DNA of 64,000 bases from Parasporobacterium sp. (GCA_017459985.1 JAFUBX010000030.1:62001-126000); one strand, 5' to 3'. Positions 32,938 to 42,406 are shown, counted from the stretch's first letter. Notes: generated by a model from the letters alone, not told the origin. A program made the numbers and translations.

Positions 32938-33909
32938 ATGAGTTTAACATCATTCACAGCAGCTATTTCAATTGGCAACCTGATCAGCAGACTGCCCAGC
33001 GGCGTTTCCCAGGGGATTATCTGGGGAATCATGGCGCTGGGCGTTTATGTGACTTTCCGGTTGCTGGATATTGCGGACCTGAGTGTGGACGGAACCTTTA
33101 CAACCGGCGCAGCAGTCACCGTAATGCTTACCCTGGCAGGAGTTCCTTCCTGGGCAGCCACGCTTGCTGCAATCGTGGCTGGCCTGGCAGCAGGATGCAT
33201 TACCGGCCTGCTCCATACGAAACTGGGAATCCCGGCAATCCTGGCCGGTATTCTGGTGCAGTTTGCGCTATATACGGTCAACCTCCGGATCATGGGAATG
33301 GCGGCTAATAAATCCATCAACCCGGATCAGTTCCGTCTGGTTCTTACGATGAGAAATGTTCCGGTCGCCATCTTAGTGGGCGGAGTGATCGCCCTGGTGG
33401 TGATTCTTCTGATGTACTGGTATTTCGGAACGGAACAGGGATCCGCGATCCGTGCGACAGGATCCAGTCCCCAGATGAGCCGGGCGTTAGGAATCAATAC
33501 CGGTACCATGAAGATCATCGGTTTGGCGCTGTCCAATGGACTGGTGGCTCTTGCCGGCGGTCTTATGGCCCAGTATCAGGGATATTCCGATATCAACATG
33601 GGCCGGGGCGCCATTGTCATCGGTCTGGCTGCGGTGATCATCGGCGAAGGAATTTTTGACGCCATCTTCCGGAAAGGTGCGAATTTTATTGCAAAGCTGG
33701 CCTTTGTGATTCTGGGCGGTATTTTGTATTACATTATCATGATCATTATCCTGTGGCTAAAACTGGATCCGAATGATCTGAAGCTCTTTACGGCGCTGAT
33801 CGTAGCGATTTTCCTGGCTGTCCCATATATAAAGAAAATGACAGGAGAATCCTTCGGAAAAGCAGGAAAACTGAGCCTGAAATGGCTGAAGAACAAAACA
33901 CAGGACTGA
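32938..33909 (+). CDS. ABC transporter permease, TrpY-like
   Basis: 323 aa with about nine spans, of the BPD_transp_2 (LivH/RbsC-like) fold. Recognisable segments: GIIWGIMALGVYVTFRLLDI, ADLSVDGTFTTGAA and LSNGLVALAGGLMAQYQGYS. These match permeases paired with ABC_sub_bind proteins. The start ATG at 32938 follows AAAAGGAAAC. Confidence 0.82.
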   Translation: MSLTSFTAAISIGNLISRLPSGVSQGIIWGIMALGVYVTFRLLDIADLSVDGTFTTGAAVTVMLTLAGVPSWAATLAAIVAGLAAGCITGLLHTKLGIPAILAGILVQFALYTVNLRIMGMAANKSINPDQFRLVLTMRNVPVAILVGGVIALVVILLMYWYFGTEQGSAIRATGSSPQMSRALGINTGTMKIIGLALSNGLVALAGGLMAQYQGYSDINMGRGAIVIGLAAVIIGEGIFDAIFRKGANFIAKLAFVILGGILYYIIMIIILWLKLDPNDLKLFTALIVAIFLAVPYIKKMTGESFGKAGKLSLKWLKNKTQD

Positions 33910-33919
33910 GGATAATCAT

Positions 33920-34672
33920 ATGTTAGAAGTCATGCATGTAAGTAAAACCTTCAACAAAGGGACCATCAATGAAAAAAGGGCGCTCATCGATGTCAGCCTG
34001 ACTATGGAATCCGGCGAATTTGTTACGGTCATTGGCGGCAATGGCGCCGGAAAATCCACCCTTCTCAATGCTGTGGCGGGATCCTGGCCTGTTGATGAGG
34101 GAGCGATCCTGGTGGATGGAGTGAATATCACCGGCATGCCGGAATACAAAAGGGCGCCGATGATCGGACGGGTCTTTCAGGACCCGATGATCGGAACCGC
34201 TCCCAATATGGAACTTCAGGAAAACCTGGCCCTGGCCTATCGCCGGGGACAGAAACGAACCCTGCGGTGGGGGATCACGGCGAAGGAAAAGGAAATGTAC
34301 CGGGAACGGCTGGCGACGCTGAATCTGGGACTGGAGGAGAGAATGACGACCCAGGTGGGCCTGTTGTCCGGCGGCCAGAGGCAGGCAGTGACGCTGCTGA
34401 TGGCTGCGCTTCAGAGACCAAAGCTTCTGCTGTTGGATGAGCATACGGCAGCCCTGGACCCGAAGACCGCGGAGAAAGTACTGGCCTTTTCCGACCGGAT
34501 CGTGAAGGAATACAGTCTTACCACTCTGATGATCACCCATAACATGACGGACGCCATTGAGCACGGGACCAGGCTGATCATGATGGATGGAGGAGAGATC
34601 GTTTTTGATATTAAGGGAGAGGATAAGATCCATCTGCGTAAAGAAGATCTGATCTCCAGATACAAGATCTGA
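33920..34672 (+). CDS. ABC transporter ATPase, TrpZ-like
   Basis: 250 aa. Walker A GGNGAGKST, Q-loop RVFQDP, ABC signature LLSGGQRQA, Walker B LLLLDEHTAALDP and switch His ITHNMTD. The His-containing DEHTAALDP variant is common in this transporter subgroup. Last gene of the attenuated operon. Confidence 0.85.
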   Translation: MLEVMHVSKTFNKGTINEKRALIDVSLTMESGEFVTVIGGNGAGKSTLLNAVAGSWPVDEGAILVDGVNITGMPEYKRAPMIGRVFQDPMIGTAPNMELQENLALAYRRGQKRTLRWGITAKEKEMYRERLATLNLGLEERMTTQVGLLSGGQRQAVTLLMAALQRPKLLLLDEHTAALDPKTAEKVLAFSDRIVKEYSLTTLMITHNMTDAIEHGTRLIMMDGGEIVFDIKGEDKIHLRKEDLISRYKI

Positions 34673-34766
34673 ACACTGAAGAGCCCCGAACGCAGCAAAG
34701 CCTGTGTGATCTCCGTCGGGAATCACGAAAAATGGCGAAAAACCGCGCAAAAACGCGAAAATCCGA

Positions 34767-34795
34767 TTGACAATCCCTGGGGGCTCCTTTATAAT
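34767..34795 (+). promoter_or_regulatory. rplM-rpsI promoter
   Basis: TTGACA (34767..34772), 17 bp, TATAAT (34790..34795): consensus strength, as expected for ribosomal protein genes. Confidence 0.85.
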
Positions 34796-34802
34796 TCCTG
34801 AT

Positions 34803-34936
34803 TGTGACGGCGTGCTTTCGTGCAAAGCCGACAGCCCCGGTAAGGCATTTCAGAGCATCGTCGGAAGTAAAATGTATATAACGGTTTTCCGGCTCCCGCA
34901 GGATTCGGAGAACTCAAAACATTTAGGAGGAAAAAC
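34803..34936 (+). ncRNA. 5' leader of rplM, candidate L13 autoregulatory leader
   Basis: A leader of about 130 nt with internal pairing (for example GGCGTGCTTTCGTGCAAAGCC). Firmicute rplM operons carry an L13-binding leader. Placement fits, but the consensus was not verified. Confidence 0.45.
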
Positions 34937-35365
34937 ATGAAAACATTTATGGCTAATCCGGCAACCATTGAGAGAAAATGGTATGTAGTAGATGCTACAG
35001 GACTTACATTAGGTCGTCTCTCAAGTGAGGTTGCTAAAATTTTGCGCGGAAAAAACAAACCGATCTTTACCCCTCACGAAGACACCGGTGATTATGTCAT
35101 CATCGTCAACGCTGAGAAGATCGCTGTGACCGGCAAAAAGCTGAACCAGAAGATCTACTACAATCATTCCGATTATGTCGGAGGAATGAGAGAGACAGAT
35201 CTCAAGACCATGCTGGCTAAGAAGCCGGAAAGAGTTATTGAACTTGCAGTTAAGGGTATGCTTCCGAAGGGACCTCTCGGACGTTCCATGATCAGGAAAC
35301 TGTTCGTTTACGCAGGACCGGAACATAAGCATCAGGCTCAGAAGCCGGAAGCATTATCATTATAA
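34937..35365 (+). CDS. rplM: Ribosomal protein L13
   Basis: 142 aa behind TAGGAGG. Standard L13 with [40 protein letters not shown], and the C-terminal [12 protein letters not shown]. Part of the large subunit; co-transcribed with rpsI. Codon use is typical of highly expressed genes. Confidence 0.97.
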   Translation: MKTFMANPATIERKWYVVDATGLTLGRLSSEVAKILRGKNKPIFTPHEDTGDYVIIVNAEKIAVTGKKLNQKIYYNHSDYVGGMRETDLKTMLAKKPERVIELAVKGMLPKGPLGRSMIRKLFVYAGPEHKHQAQKPEALSL

Positions 35366-35385
35366 GCTGAAAGGAGGAAATAACA

Positions 35386-35772
35386 ATGGCAAAATTCTAT
35401 GGAACCGGAAGAAGAAAAAAGAGTATCGCCAGAGTCTATCTGGAGCCGGGCAAAGGCACGATCACGATCAATAAGAGATCCCTGGATGAGTATTTTGGTC
35501 TGGAAACCCTGAAAGTTATCGTTTGCCAGCCTCTTGAAGCTGTGAACGCTGCTGATAAGTATGATGTTACCGTGACTGTCAGAGGCGGCGGATTTACAGG
35601 CCAGGCAGGTGCTGTAAGACACGGAATCGCCAGAGCACTCTGCGAAGCAGATGCTGACAACCGTCCTGCTCTTAAGAAAGCCGGATATCTGACAAGAGAT
35701 CCCCGTATGAAAGAAAGAAAGAAATACGGTCTCAAAGGTGCACGTAGAGCTCCTCAGTTCAGCAAGAGATAG
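35386..35772 (+). CDS. rpsI: Ribosomal protein S9
   Basis: 128 aa behind AAAGGAGG. N-terminal [19 protein letters not shown] and the conserved basic C-terminal tail RRAPQFSKR that reaches the P-site tRNA. Second gene of the L13-S9 operon, followed by a terminator. Confidence 0.97.
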   Translation: MAKFYGTGRRKKSIARVYLEPGKGTITINKRSLDEYFGLETLKVIVCQPLEAVNAADKYDVTVTVRGGGFTGQAGAVRHGIARALCEADADNRPALKKAGYLTRDPRMKERKKYGLKGARRAPQFSKR

Positions 35773-35799
35773 TCGCCCTGTTTTACAGGAACTTCACAC

Positions 35800-35828
35800 A
35801 AACCCCGGAATTTCCGGGGTTTGTTTTT
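35800..35828 (+). terminator. rpsI terminator
   Basis: AAACCCCGG/CCGGGGTTT stem followed by GTTTTTT. Confidence 0.85.
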
Positions 35829-35927
35829 TAATATGGCGGTCATGCAATGGGGTCTGCATCCTGATGTGACAGGAATGCCATAGGTTTTGCAGTCTGATGG
35901 AACGGGGATGCCATAGATATTCGGATA

Positions 35928-36734
35928 TCATAGATAATAATTCCGGATAATCAGATCAAATTCAGCGGTTGAAAACGGCCGCGTGCTGGTTTCAGCCGTG
36001 ATGATCAGTTTTTCTCCCGGGAAGATTCCATTTTGCGCGTAAGTATAGATTTTCCCGATCGCATTATTACAATAAGAAGGATTATCCATCATTCCGAAGT
36101 GTTCCTGAATATATTCCCGTCGGGTTCGTTTATTCAATATCTGAAAATCGGCTCTCCAGACCCGTCCGTCCCTCAGTTTCAAAGGATATTCGTATCTGTA
36201 CGGAATACTTTTCTGATAAAGTGTGTCAGCGATAATCTTTTCTGATTTTGAACGAACCCGTTCTCCCTTCATCGTATAATACTCCGGATCATCTGGTCTG
36301 AAACTGCCCGGAAGATATGCGACGGATTCCCATTGCCGGATAAAAACGTCGTCTGGAATAATTCCGGGGATTACTAATTTTCTCCTTTCCGGAGACAGCT
36401 TCTGATAGCGGTCTTTAAGAAGGCCCGGATCGTAGACTTTCAGAAACCGTTCAATGTTTTTGAATTGCTTTTTTGCATCTTGAAGCAGTGCCAGATTATA
36501 ATCCTTCTGTGCCAGTCTTCCGGCCAGTTCTGCTTTGCTTTCCTTCAGATAGGTCCTGATTTTCTGTCCGGTTGTCTTGTCCGCTGTATATTGATAATAA
36601 TGTACTTTTCCTTTTACCGTGCTGATCTGAAGAGATCCATCCGGCACCTGACCTAACTGGGTCTGCAGCCTTCGGATCAGTTTTCCGAGATCATTTTGTT
36701 CTGCTTTTAATTGATAGATTATTGTTTCCTGCAT
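35928..36734 (-). CDS. PD-(D/E)XK-like protein next to the 26-bp array
   Basis: 268 aa starting at 36734 behind CAGGAGG. An N-terminal coiled coil (LIRRLQTQLGQ, KAELAGRLAQKDYNLALLQD) is followed by a restriction-like fold: Glu165 in VRSKSEKIIADTLYQ, the segment YRYEYPLKLRDGRVWRADF (Asp196), EHFGMMDN (Glu211) and Lys228. The usual PDF is RADF here, so catalysis is not assured. Family seen scattered in Clostridia with unknown role. It is monocistronic, and its promoter region overlaps the first repeat of the array 36760..37055. Confidence 0.65.
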   Translation of the reverse strand: MQETIIYQLKAEQNDLGKLIRRLQTQLGQVPDGSLQISTVKGKVHYYQYTADKTTGQKIRTYLKESKAELAGRLAQKDYNLALLQDAKKQFKNIERFLKVYDPGLLKDRYQKLSPERRKLVIPGIIPDDVFIRQWESVAYLPGSFRPDDPEYYTMKGERVRSKSEKIIADTLYQKSIPYRYEYPLKLRDGRVWRADFQILNKRTRREYIQEHFGMMDNPSYCNNAIGKIYTYAQNGIFPGEKLIITAETSTRPFSTAEFDLIIRNYYL

Positions 36735-36759
36735 TTAGTGCCTCCTGTACCTTTCATTA

Positions 36760-37055
36760 TCATGTATAAAGTGGTGGCTTCTGGTTTTTACATGACGAAA
36801 ATTCCGGCAGTATCATGTAAATAATAACAATTGAAAGATTTACATGATAAATTTCTCTGTCTTATCATGTAAAAACAGGTGATTGAATTATTTACATGAC
36901 GAAAAATTGAAAATAATCATGCAAAATTAGTAATCAAACAAATATACATGATGAATAAATAAAAACGGTCATGTAAATCTGGAAGATCACGAAAATTACA
37001 TGATGGAAATCGAAAAATCATCATGTAAAAATAACGATCTTTACAAATTACATGA
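36760..37055. repeat. Array of 12 alternating 9-bp inverted repeats, 26-bp period
   Basis: TCATGTAAA and TTTACATGA alternate strictly, starting at 36760, 36787, 36813, 36839, 36865, 36891, 36917, 36943, 36969, 36995, 37021 and 37047. All intervals are 26 bp except the first (27). Seven copies are perfect and five have one mismatch. The 17-bp spacers are all different. Fills the divergent intergenic region between the nuclease-like gene and an ABC operon. Confidence 0.95.
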
Positions 37056-37200
37056 TTAATCAAAAATTAAATCGATGAAATAATCCCGGAAACCGAAATC
37101 GTATTGATGTGCAGATAGAGGATAGCATATCAAAGCGGCCGAGTCTACACCAAAATGAATGAAATGGTGTGGAAAGGGAATCCACATGGGCAATTTGATA

Positions 37201-37229
37201 TTGACTTTACTACGGTAGAATGGTAGCAT
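37201..37229 (+). promoter_or_regulatory. Promoter of the amino-acid ABC operon
   Basis: TTGACT (37201..37206), 17 bp, TAGCAT (37224..37229). It overlaps an upstream in-frame ATG at 37228, which therefore cannot be the translation start. Confidence 0.55.
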
Positions 37230-37263
37230 GCTAAAAGAATCTGATTATAAAGTGAGGTCATCT

Positions 37264-38085
37264 ATGAAATCTAAAAAATTACTTTCCGTTATTGTTGGTA
37301 TTATGTGTATGGTCCTTCTTGCAGGTGCTGTCAGCGTGTATGCAGGAGAGGCTGCTTCTGATCTGGCAGCGATCCAGGACAAGGGCGTGCTGGTCGTCGG
37401 AATTACCGATTTTGCACCGATGGATTATAAGGATGAGAATGGGAACTGGATCGGATTTGATGCAGAACTTGCAGAAGCATTTGCAGAGATTATCGGGGTG
37501 GACGTGGAGTTCCAGGAGATTGACTGGGACAACAAGATCCTTGAGCTGAATGCCGGATCCGTAGACTGTATCTGGAACGGTATGACTCTGACAGAGGAAG
37601 TTGCAGAGGCAATGGAATGCACCGGAACCTATGCGCTCAATGCACAGGTCGTAGTAATGAAGGCAGATAAGCTGGCCGATTATGCGGATGCAGAGAGCAT
37701 GGCGGATCTCAGCTTTGCTGTGGAAGCCGGTTCTGCCGGAGAAGCTGTTGCGCAGGAAGCCGGATTTGAGATCAACTCTGTACAGAATCAGGCAGCTGCT
37801 CTGATGGAAGTGGCAGCCGGAACTTCTGATGCCTGCGTGATCGACAAGACCATGGCAGATGCCATGACCGGAGAAGGCACAAGCTATGCAGATCTGGGCT
37901 ACGCTGTTTCTCTTTCCAGCGAAGAGTATGTGGTCGGATTCCGGAAAGGATCCGATGCCGCCGCTGCTCTGGATGAGAAGATCCAGGAATGGATCAAGGA
38001 TGGTACGATGGCAGAGATCTCCGCAAAGTATGATAACGCCGTATCCATCGCAGAAGCCAGAGACGCCGCTGAAGAAGCTGAATAA
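37264..38085 (+). CDS. Amino-acid ABC transporter binding protein
   Basis: 273 aa from ATG at 37264 (GTGAGG upstream). Signal peptide LLSVIVGIMCMVLLAGAVSV then YAGEA, without a lipobox Cys at the cut. SBP_bac_3 fold: GVLVVGITDFAPMDYKDENG, GFDAELAEAFAEIIGVDVEF, DCIWNGMTLTEE. Polar amino acid uptake with the permease and ATPase downstream; substrate cannot be read from sequence. Confidence 0.88.
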   Translation: MKSKKLLSVIVGIMCMVLLAGAVSVYAGEAASDLAAIQDKGVLVVGITDFAPMDYKDENGNWIGFDAELAEAFAEIIGVDVEFQEIDWDNKILELNAGSVDCIWNGMTLTEEVAEAMECTGTYALNAQVVVMKADKLADYADAESMADLSFAVEAGSAGEAVAQEAGFEINSVQNQAAALMEVAAGTSDACVIDKTMADAMTGEGTSYADLGYAVSLSSEEYVVGFRKGSDAAAALDEKIQEWIKDGTMAEISAKYDNAVSIAEARDAAEEAE

Positions 38086-38132
38086 GCCTTAAAGCTTACA
38101 AAGTCGGCGAAAGACCAATATATCATGAAAAC

Positions 38133-38168
38133 TTGAAGTGAGCCGAGCTTATGCCCGGCTCACTTCAA
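38133..38168 (+). repeat. Strong intercistronic hairpin
   Basis: A 13-bp perfect stem TTGAAGTGAGCCG/CGGCTCACTTCAA with a 10-nt loop, no U-run. Likely partial terminator or 3' stabiliser giving excess binding protein. Confidence 0.65.
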
Positions 38169-38187
38169 TGACAGACAGGATCGGAAT

Positions 38188-38847
38188 ATGTTTGCAAATG
38201 TATTGAGCGCCCTTTCTATCGGGTTTTTGAAAACACTGGAAATCTTTGGTTTGACACTGGTCGGAGCAATCCCTCTGGGGCTTTTGATCTGCCTGGGCGC
38301 AATGACCAGGATCCGCGTCGTGAAATATGTGATCCGGTTTCTCGTCTGGGTGATCCGGGGAACGCCACTGATGCTTCAGCTTCTGGTGATCTATTACGGA
38401 CCGGGTCTGATCATCGGTGATAACTGGTGGGGCAGCGGGGAGCATGGACGGTTCATTGCCACCATTGTCGCGTTTATCATCAATTACGCCTGTTATTTCT
38501 CGGAGATCTTCCGGGGCGGCATTCAGTCGATTCCCGTGGGGCAGCAGGAAGCCGGCTTCGTGCTGGGTTTGACGAAAGCCCAGATCTTCTTCCGGATCAC
38601 CCTGCTTCAGGTGGTGAAACGGATCGTTCCTCCCATGTCCAATGAGATCATCACGCTGGTCAAAGATACCTCTCTGTCCAGGATCATTGCGCTGCAGGAG
38701 CTGATCTGGGCGGGGCAGTCTTTTATGAAAAGCGCCGGAATCATCTGGCCGCTGTTCTTTACCGGGATCTATTATCTGGCATTCAGCGGAATCTTAACGG
38801 TCGTATTTAACCGGATCGAGAAAAAACTGGAGTTTTTCAGAGTCTGA
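38188..38847 (+). CDS. Amino-acid ABC transporter permease
   Basis: 219 aa, five or so spans of the HisM/GlnP type. EAA loop region seen at [20 protein letters not shown] and [29 protein letters not shown] near the N-terminal third is characteristic. Pairs with the GlnQ-type ATPase 18 bp downstream. Confidence 0.88.
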   Translation: MFANVLSALSIGFLKTLEIFGLTLVGAIPLGLLICLGAMTRIRVVKYVIRFLVWVIRGTPLMLQLLVIYYGPGLIIGDNWWGSGEHGRFIATIVAFIINYACYFSEIFRGGIQSIPVGQQEAGFVLGLTKAQIFFRITLLQVVKRIVPPMSNEIITLVKDTSLSRIIALQELIWAGQSFMKSAGIIWPLFFTGIYYLAFSGILTVVFNRIEKKLEFFRV

Positions 38848-38864
38848 TCGATGGGGGCAAGGTT

Positions 38865-39653
38865 ATGTCATTACTGGAAGTAAACAATCTGAAAAAAAGT
38901 TTCGGGAAAAACACGGTGCTGAAGGGCGTCAGCTTTTCCCTGGATAAAGGACAGACATTGTCCGTGATCGGCCCTTCCGGAGGCGGAAAGACCACGATCT
39001 TGCGATGTCTGAATTTTCTGGAGATCCCGGATGAGGGAACGGTGAAGGTGGGAGACGAGATCATTTTTGACGCGGCACAGACAGCCCGGCTGTCTGACCG
39101 GGAGATCCGGAAAAACCGTCTGCACTTCGGCCTGGTATTCCAGGATTTCAACCTGTTTCCGCAGTATACCGCTCTGGGAAATATTATGCTGGCGCCGAAA
39201 CTGCAGGCAGCCTCCAGTCCAGAGATGTCAAGGGAGAAGAACATTCCCCCGGAACGGATCGAGGAATACTGTCTGGAAATTTTGGACAGGGTAGGGCTGG
39301 CGGATAAAAAGGATCATTATCCGCATCAGCTGTCCGGCGGTCAGAAGCAGCGGGTTGCCATTGCCAGAGCCATGGCGATGAATCCGGAGATCCTGTTCTT
39401 TGATGAACCAACCAGCGCGCTGGATCCGGAACTGACCGGAGAAGTGCTGAAGGTGATCCGTCGGCTTTCGGAAGAAAAGATGACCATGATCATTGTGACC
39501 CATGAAATGGGATTTGCGAAAAATGTTTCCGACCAGATTATTTTCATGGATAACGGACTGATCGCGGAGCAGGGAACGCCGGAGGAAGTGTTTAATCATC
39601 CGAAGAATCCGAGAACCCTCGAATTCCTGCGAGGTTATACCGGACTGGAATAA
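38865..39653 (+). CDS. Amino-acid ABC transporter ATPase
   Basis: 262 aa. Walker [11 protein letters not shown]-loop [10 protein letters not shown], signature QLSGGQKQR, Walker [15 protein letters not shown], His switch IVTHEMGFA. GlnQ/HisP class. A 20-residue insertion around [15 protein letters not shown] precedes the signature region, longer than in typical GlnQ. Confidence 0.9.
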   Translation: MSLLEVNNLKKSFGKNTVLKGVSFSLDKGQTLSVIGPSGGGKTTILRCLNFLEIPDEGTVKVGDEIIFDAAQTARLSDREIRKNRLHFGLVFQDFNLFPQYTALGNIMLAPKLQAASSPEMSREKNIPPERIEEYCLEILDRVGLADKKDHYPHQLSGGQKQRVAIARAMAMNPEILFFDEPTSALDPELTGEVLKVIRRLSEEKMTMIIVTHEMGFAKNVSDQIIFMDNGLIAEQGTPEEVFNHPKNPRTLEFLRGYTGLE

Positions 39654-39675
39654 ACCTGATATATCCGTTCATCTG

Positions 39676-39704
39676 TTGTATTCAGACAGCAAATAGTTTA
39701 AAAT
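39676..39704 (+). promoter_or_regulatory. Aspartokinase promoter
   Basis: TTGTAT (39676..39681), 17 bp, TAAAAT (39699..39704). No riboswitch-sized leader precedes the start at 39748. Confidence 0.55.
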
Positions 39705-39747
39705 ACTTTCGCGTTTATGCGAATATGTATTACAGGAGACATGAAAC

Positions 39748-41085
39748 ATGATCAAAGTTGTGAAATTCGGAGGCAGTTCTCTGGCTAATGCCGAACAGTT
39801 TAAAAAAGTCAAAGCCATCATTGAAGCCGATGAGAGCCGGGTGTTTGTTGTGCCTTCCGCTCCGGGAAGACGCTTTTCGGGAGATGACAAGGTCACGGAT
39901 CTGCTGATCCACATGTATGAAACAGCCGAAAAGGGCGGAGATTTTTCTGCAGAACTGGAGGTGATCCGGGGCCGGTTCAATGAGATCATAGAAGGACTGG
40001 AACTGTCAGATTTCAGTCTGGAAGAGGAATTCCGGGAAATCGGGCAGATGCTTCAGACGGATCCTCAGAAGGATTATACCGCATCCCGGGGGGAATATCT
40101 GAACGGAAAGATCCTGGCCAGATATCTGGGGTATCACTTTATTGATTCCAGGGAAGTGATCTTCTTTAATGATGAGGGGAATCTGAATTCCTATAAAACA
40201 GAGAAGGTGATGTCCCAGAGACTGAAGGAATGCGGACGTGCTGTGATCCCCGGATTCTACGGTCTCGGGAAGGACGGAAATGTGAAGACCTTCTCCCGGG
40301 GAGGATCCGATGTCACCGGTTCGATTGTTGCCCAGGGCTGCCGGGCGGATGTCTATGAGAACTGGACGGATGTTTCCGGCTGTATGGTGGCGGATCCCCG
40401 GATCATCAAAAATCCGGATGTTATCCGCTATGTCACCTATCGGGAGTTAAGGGAGCTGTCCTATATGGGCGCATCGGTTCTTCATGAAGACGCCATTTTC
40501 CCGGTCAGAAGCTGCGGGATTCCGATCAACATCAAGAATACCAATGCTCCGGAAGACGAGGGAACCTGGATCGTGGAAAGCACCTGCCAGAAACCGGATC
40601 ATCTGATTACAGGAATCGCCGGCAAGAAGGGCTTCTGCTCCGTCCTTATCATCAAATCCATGATGAACGCAGAGGTGGGCTTCGGACGAAAGGTTCTGCA
40701 GGCATTTGAGGACAACGGCATCTCCTTCGAGCATATGCCTTCCGGAATCGACACCATGACCGTCGTTGTTCACGAGGATGAATTCCTCCATAAAGAGCAG
40801 AAGGTGGTATCTGCGATTCACAGGCTTTCTTCGCCGGATTCTGTTGAGATCGAATCCAACCTGGCTCTGATCGCTGTGGTGGGCCGGGGAATGCGGTCCG
40901 CAAGCGGTACTGCGGCAAGGCTGTTTACGGCTCTTGCGGATGCCCATATCAATATCCGTATGATCGACCAGGGATCCTCCGAGCTGAATATTATCGTGGG
41001 TGTGGAGAATAAGGATTTTGAAAACGCGATCAAAGCGATCTACAATACCTTTGTAACGTCTGATCATAACGAAAAACAAGATTAG
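39748..41085 (+). CDS. Aspartate kinase
   Basis: 445 aa. Kinase signature KVVKFGGSSLANAEQFKKVK, the FSRGGSDVTGS phosphate motif and ENWTDVSGCMVADPR. Two C-terminal ACT domains (SVLIIKSMMNAEVGFGRKVL; LIAVVGRGMRSASGTAARLF) for allosteric control. Phosphorylates aspartate at the head of lysine, threonine and methionine synthesis. About 440 aa is normal for monofunctional enzymes. Confidence 0.93.
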   Translation: MIKVVKFGGSSLANAEQFKKVKAIIEADESRVFVVPSAPGRRFSGDDKVTDLLIHMYETAEKGGDFSAELEVIRGRFNEIIEGLELSDFSLEEEFREIGQMLQTDPQKDYTASRGEYLNGKILARYLGYHFIDSREVIFFNDEGNLNSYKTEKVMSQRLKECGRAVIPGFYGLGKDGNVKTFSRGGSDVTGSIVAQGCRADVYENWTDVSGCMVADPRIIKNPDVIRYVTYRELRELSYMGASVLHEDAIFPVRSCGIPINIKNTNAPEDEGTWIVESTCQKPDHLITGIAGKKGFCSVLIIKSMMNAEVGFGRKVLQAFEDNGISFEHMPSGIDTMTVVVHEDEFLHKEQKVVSAIHRLSSPDSVEIESNLALIAVVGRGMRSASGTAARLFTALADAHINIRMIDQGSSELNIIVGVENKDFENAIKAIYNTFVTSDHNEKQD

Positions 41086-41088
41086 TCT

Positions 41089-42405
41089 ATGAAAGAAAAA
41101 TTCAATCTGACGCTTCTGATCCGCAAATTTATCGTTCTTGTCGCAGGTTTATTTATCCTGGCGTTTGGAATCGCCCTGTCTGCCAAAAGCGGATTGGGCG
41201 TATCTCCTTCCCAGTCTCTTTCTTATATCCTGAGTCTGATTGCCCCGCTTTCCATGGGTACCTTCACTATGATCATCAATCTGTGCCTGTTTGCGGGGCA
41301 GATCCTGATCCTACGGAAGAATTTTAAACTGGTTCATTTTCTGCAGCTGGCAGTGGTGTTTATCTTTTCTTATTTTACGGATCTGACATTGGCTGTCGTC
41401 GCCCCTTTGGAGATCAGTTCCTACTGGGCACGATTGCTTTTGTCCATTGTCTCCTGCATCATAATGGCCTTTGGCGTTTTTCTGGAAGTAAAGGCCGGAC
41501 TGATCGTCATGGCCTCTGAGGGATTTATCTCTGCCCTTGCCGATAAGATCCGGAAGGATTTCGGCCTGACCAAGATCTTTGTGGACTGGGGCTTTATTGT
41601 ACTCAGTACGATCCTTTCCCTGCTGTGTTTCAGGGCTTTTGTGGGAGTCCGGGAGGGAACTGTGATCGCAGCCTTTTTGGTAGGGTATTGTGTCCGATTC
41701 TATAATAAGAAGATCCGGTTCCTCGACAGATTCCTGGAGTCTCCGACAGAGCTTATGCCGGAAAATGTCTATGCCTCCCTTAGCTGCCCGCTGGTCATTA
41801 CTATCGAGCGGGAACTGGGCAGCGGCGGCCATGAGATCGGAGAAGCACTGGCCAAACGTCTGGGAATCAAATTCTATGATTATAATCTGATCGCGGAAAC
41901 CGCAAAGGCAGCCGGTCTTCCTGCGGACGATATCGAAAAATCCGAGGAACGTTTGGGAATCGGACTGCTTTCCAATCTGTCCCAGGGAAATTATGCCATG
42001 AGCCAGGAGGAGTCCAAAGAAGAGGCGATTTTCAGGGCCCAGGTCCAGGTGATCCGGGAGATCGCGGAGAAGGAATCCTGCGTGATCGTCGGACGTCTGG
42101 GAAGCTATATTCTGAACGGACGTCCCAATACCCTGAATCTGTTCCTGTCTGCGGATCTGGATTTCCGCGCGGAGCAAATCGCCCAAAAACTGAAGATCCC
42201 GAAGGAAAAAGCCCGGAAGATGGTGAAAAAAGAAGATTCCATGAGGGCCAAATACTGTGAGCATTTTACCGGAATGCCCTGGGGACTGGCCTGTCATTAC
42301 GGTTTGGCCGTGCATACCTCCGATTATGGGCTGGATAATTCCGTCGAACTGATCCTGGATGCCATGGAGCATGCGACCTGTAAAGTAGAATCAGCTGCCG
42401 AATAA
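41089..42405 (+). CDS. Membrane (YczE/YitT-like) and cytidylate kinase-like fusion
   Basis: 438 aa, start 3 nt after aspartokinase. Residues 1 to 205 have five or six spans in a YczE-like layout (ILAFGIALSAKSGLGVSPSQ, FGVFLEVKAGLIVMASEGF). Residues 233 to 435 are a cytidylate-kinase-2-like P-loop domain (ITIERELGSGGHEIGEALAK, VIVGRLGSYIL, EHFTGMPWG). The GSGG P-loop is intact. Combines a membrane domain with a nucleotide kinase on the cytoplasmic side; physiological role unknown. Confidence 0.8.
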   Translation: MKEKFNLTLLIRKFIVLVAGLFILAFGIALSAKSGLGVSPSQSLSYILSLIAPLSMGTFTMIINLCLFAGQILILRKNFKLVHFLQLAVVFIFSYFTDLTLAVVAPLEISSYWARLLLSIVSCIIMAFGVFLEVKAGLIVMASEGFISALADKIRKDFGLTKIFVDWGFIVLSTILSLLCFRAFVGVREGTVIAAFLVGYCVRFYNKKIRFLDRFLESPTELMPENVYASLSCPLVITIERELGSGGHEIGEALAKRLGIKFYDYNLIAETAKAAGLPADDIEKSEERLGIGLLSNLSQGNYAMSQEESKEEAIFRAQVQVIREIAEKESCVIVGRLGSYILNGRPNTLNLFLSADLDFRAEQIAQKLKIPKEKARKMVKKEDSMRAKYCEHFTGMPWGLACHYGLAVHTSDYGLDNSVELILDAMEHATCKVESAAE

Positions 42406-42406
42406 T

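Noticed and set aside
36760-37055. CRISPR array
   Set aside because: Repeats are 9 bp, alternate in orientation and have 17-bp spacers; no cas genes nearby. CRISPR repeats are longer and same-strand.
37228-37263. Upstream ATG as start of the amino-acid binding protein
   Set aside because: It falls inside the -10 region and lacks a ribosome site; the ATG at 37264 gives a proper signal peptide.
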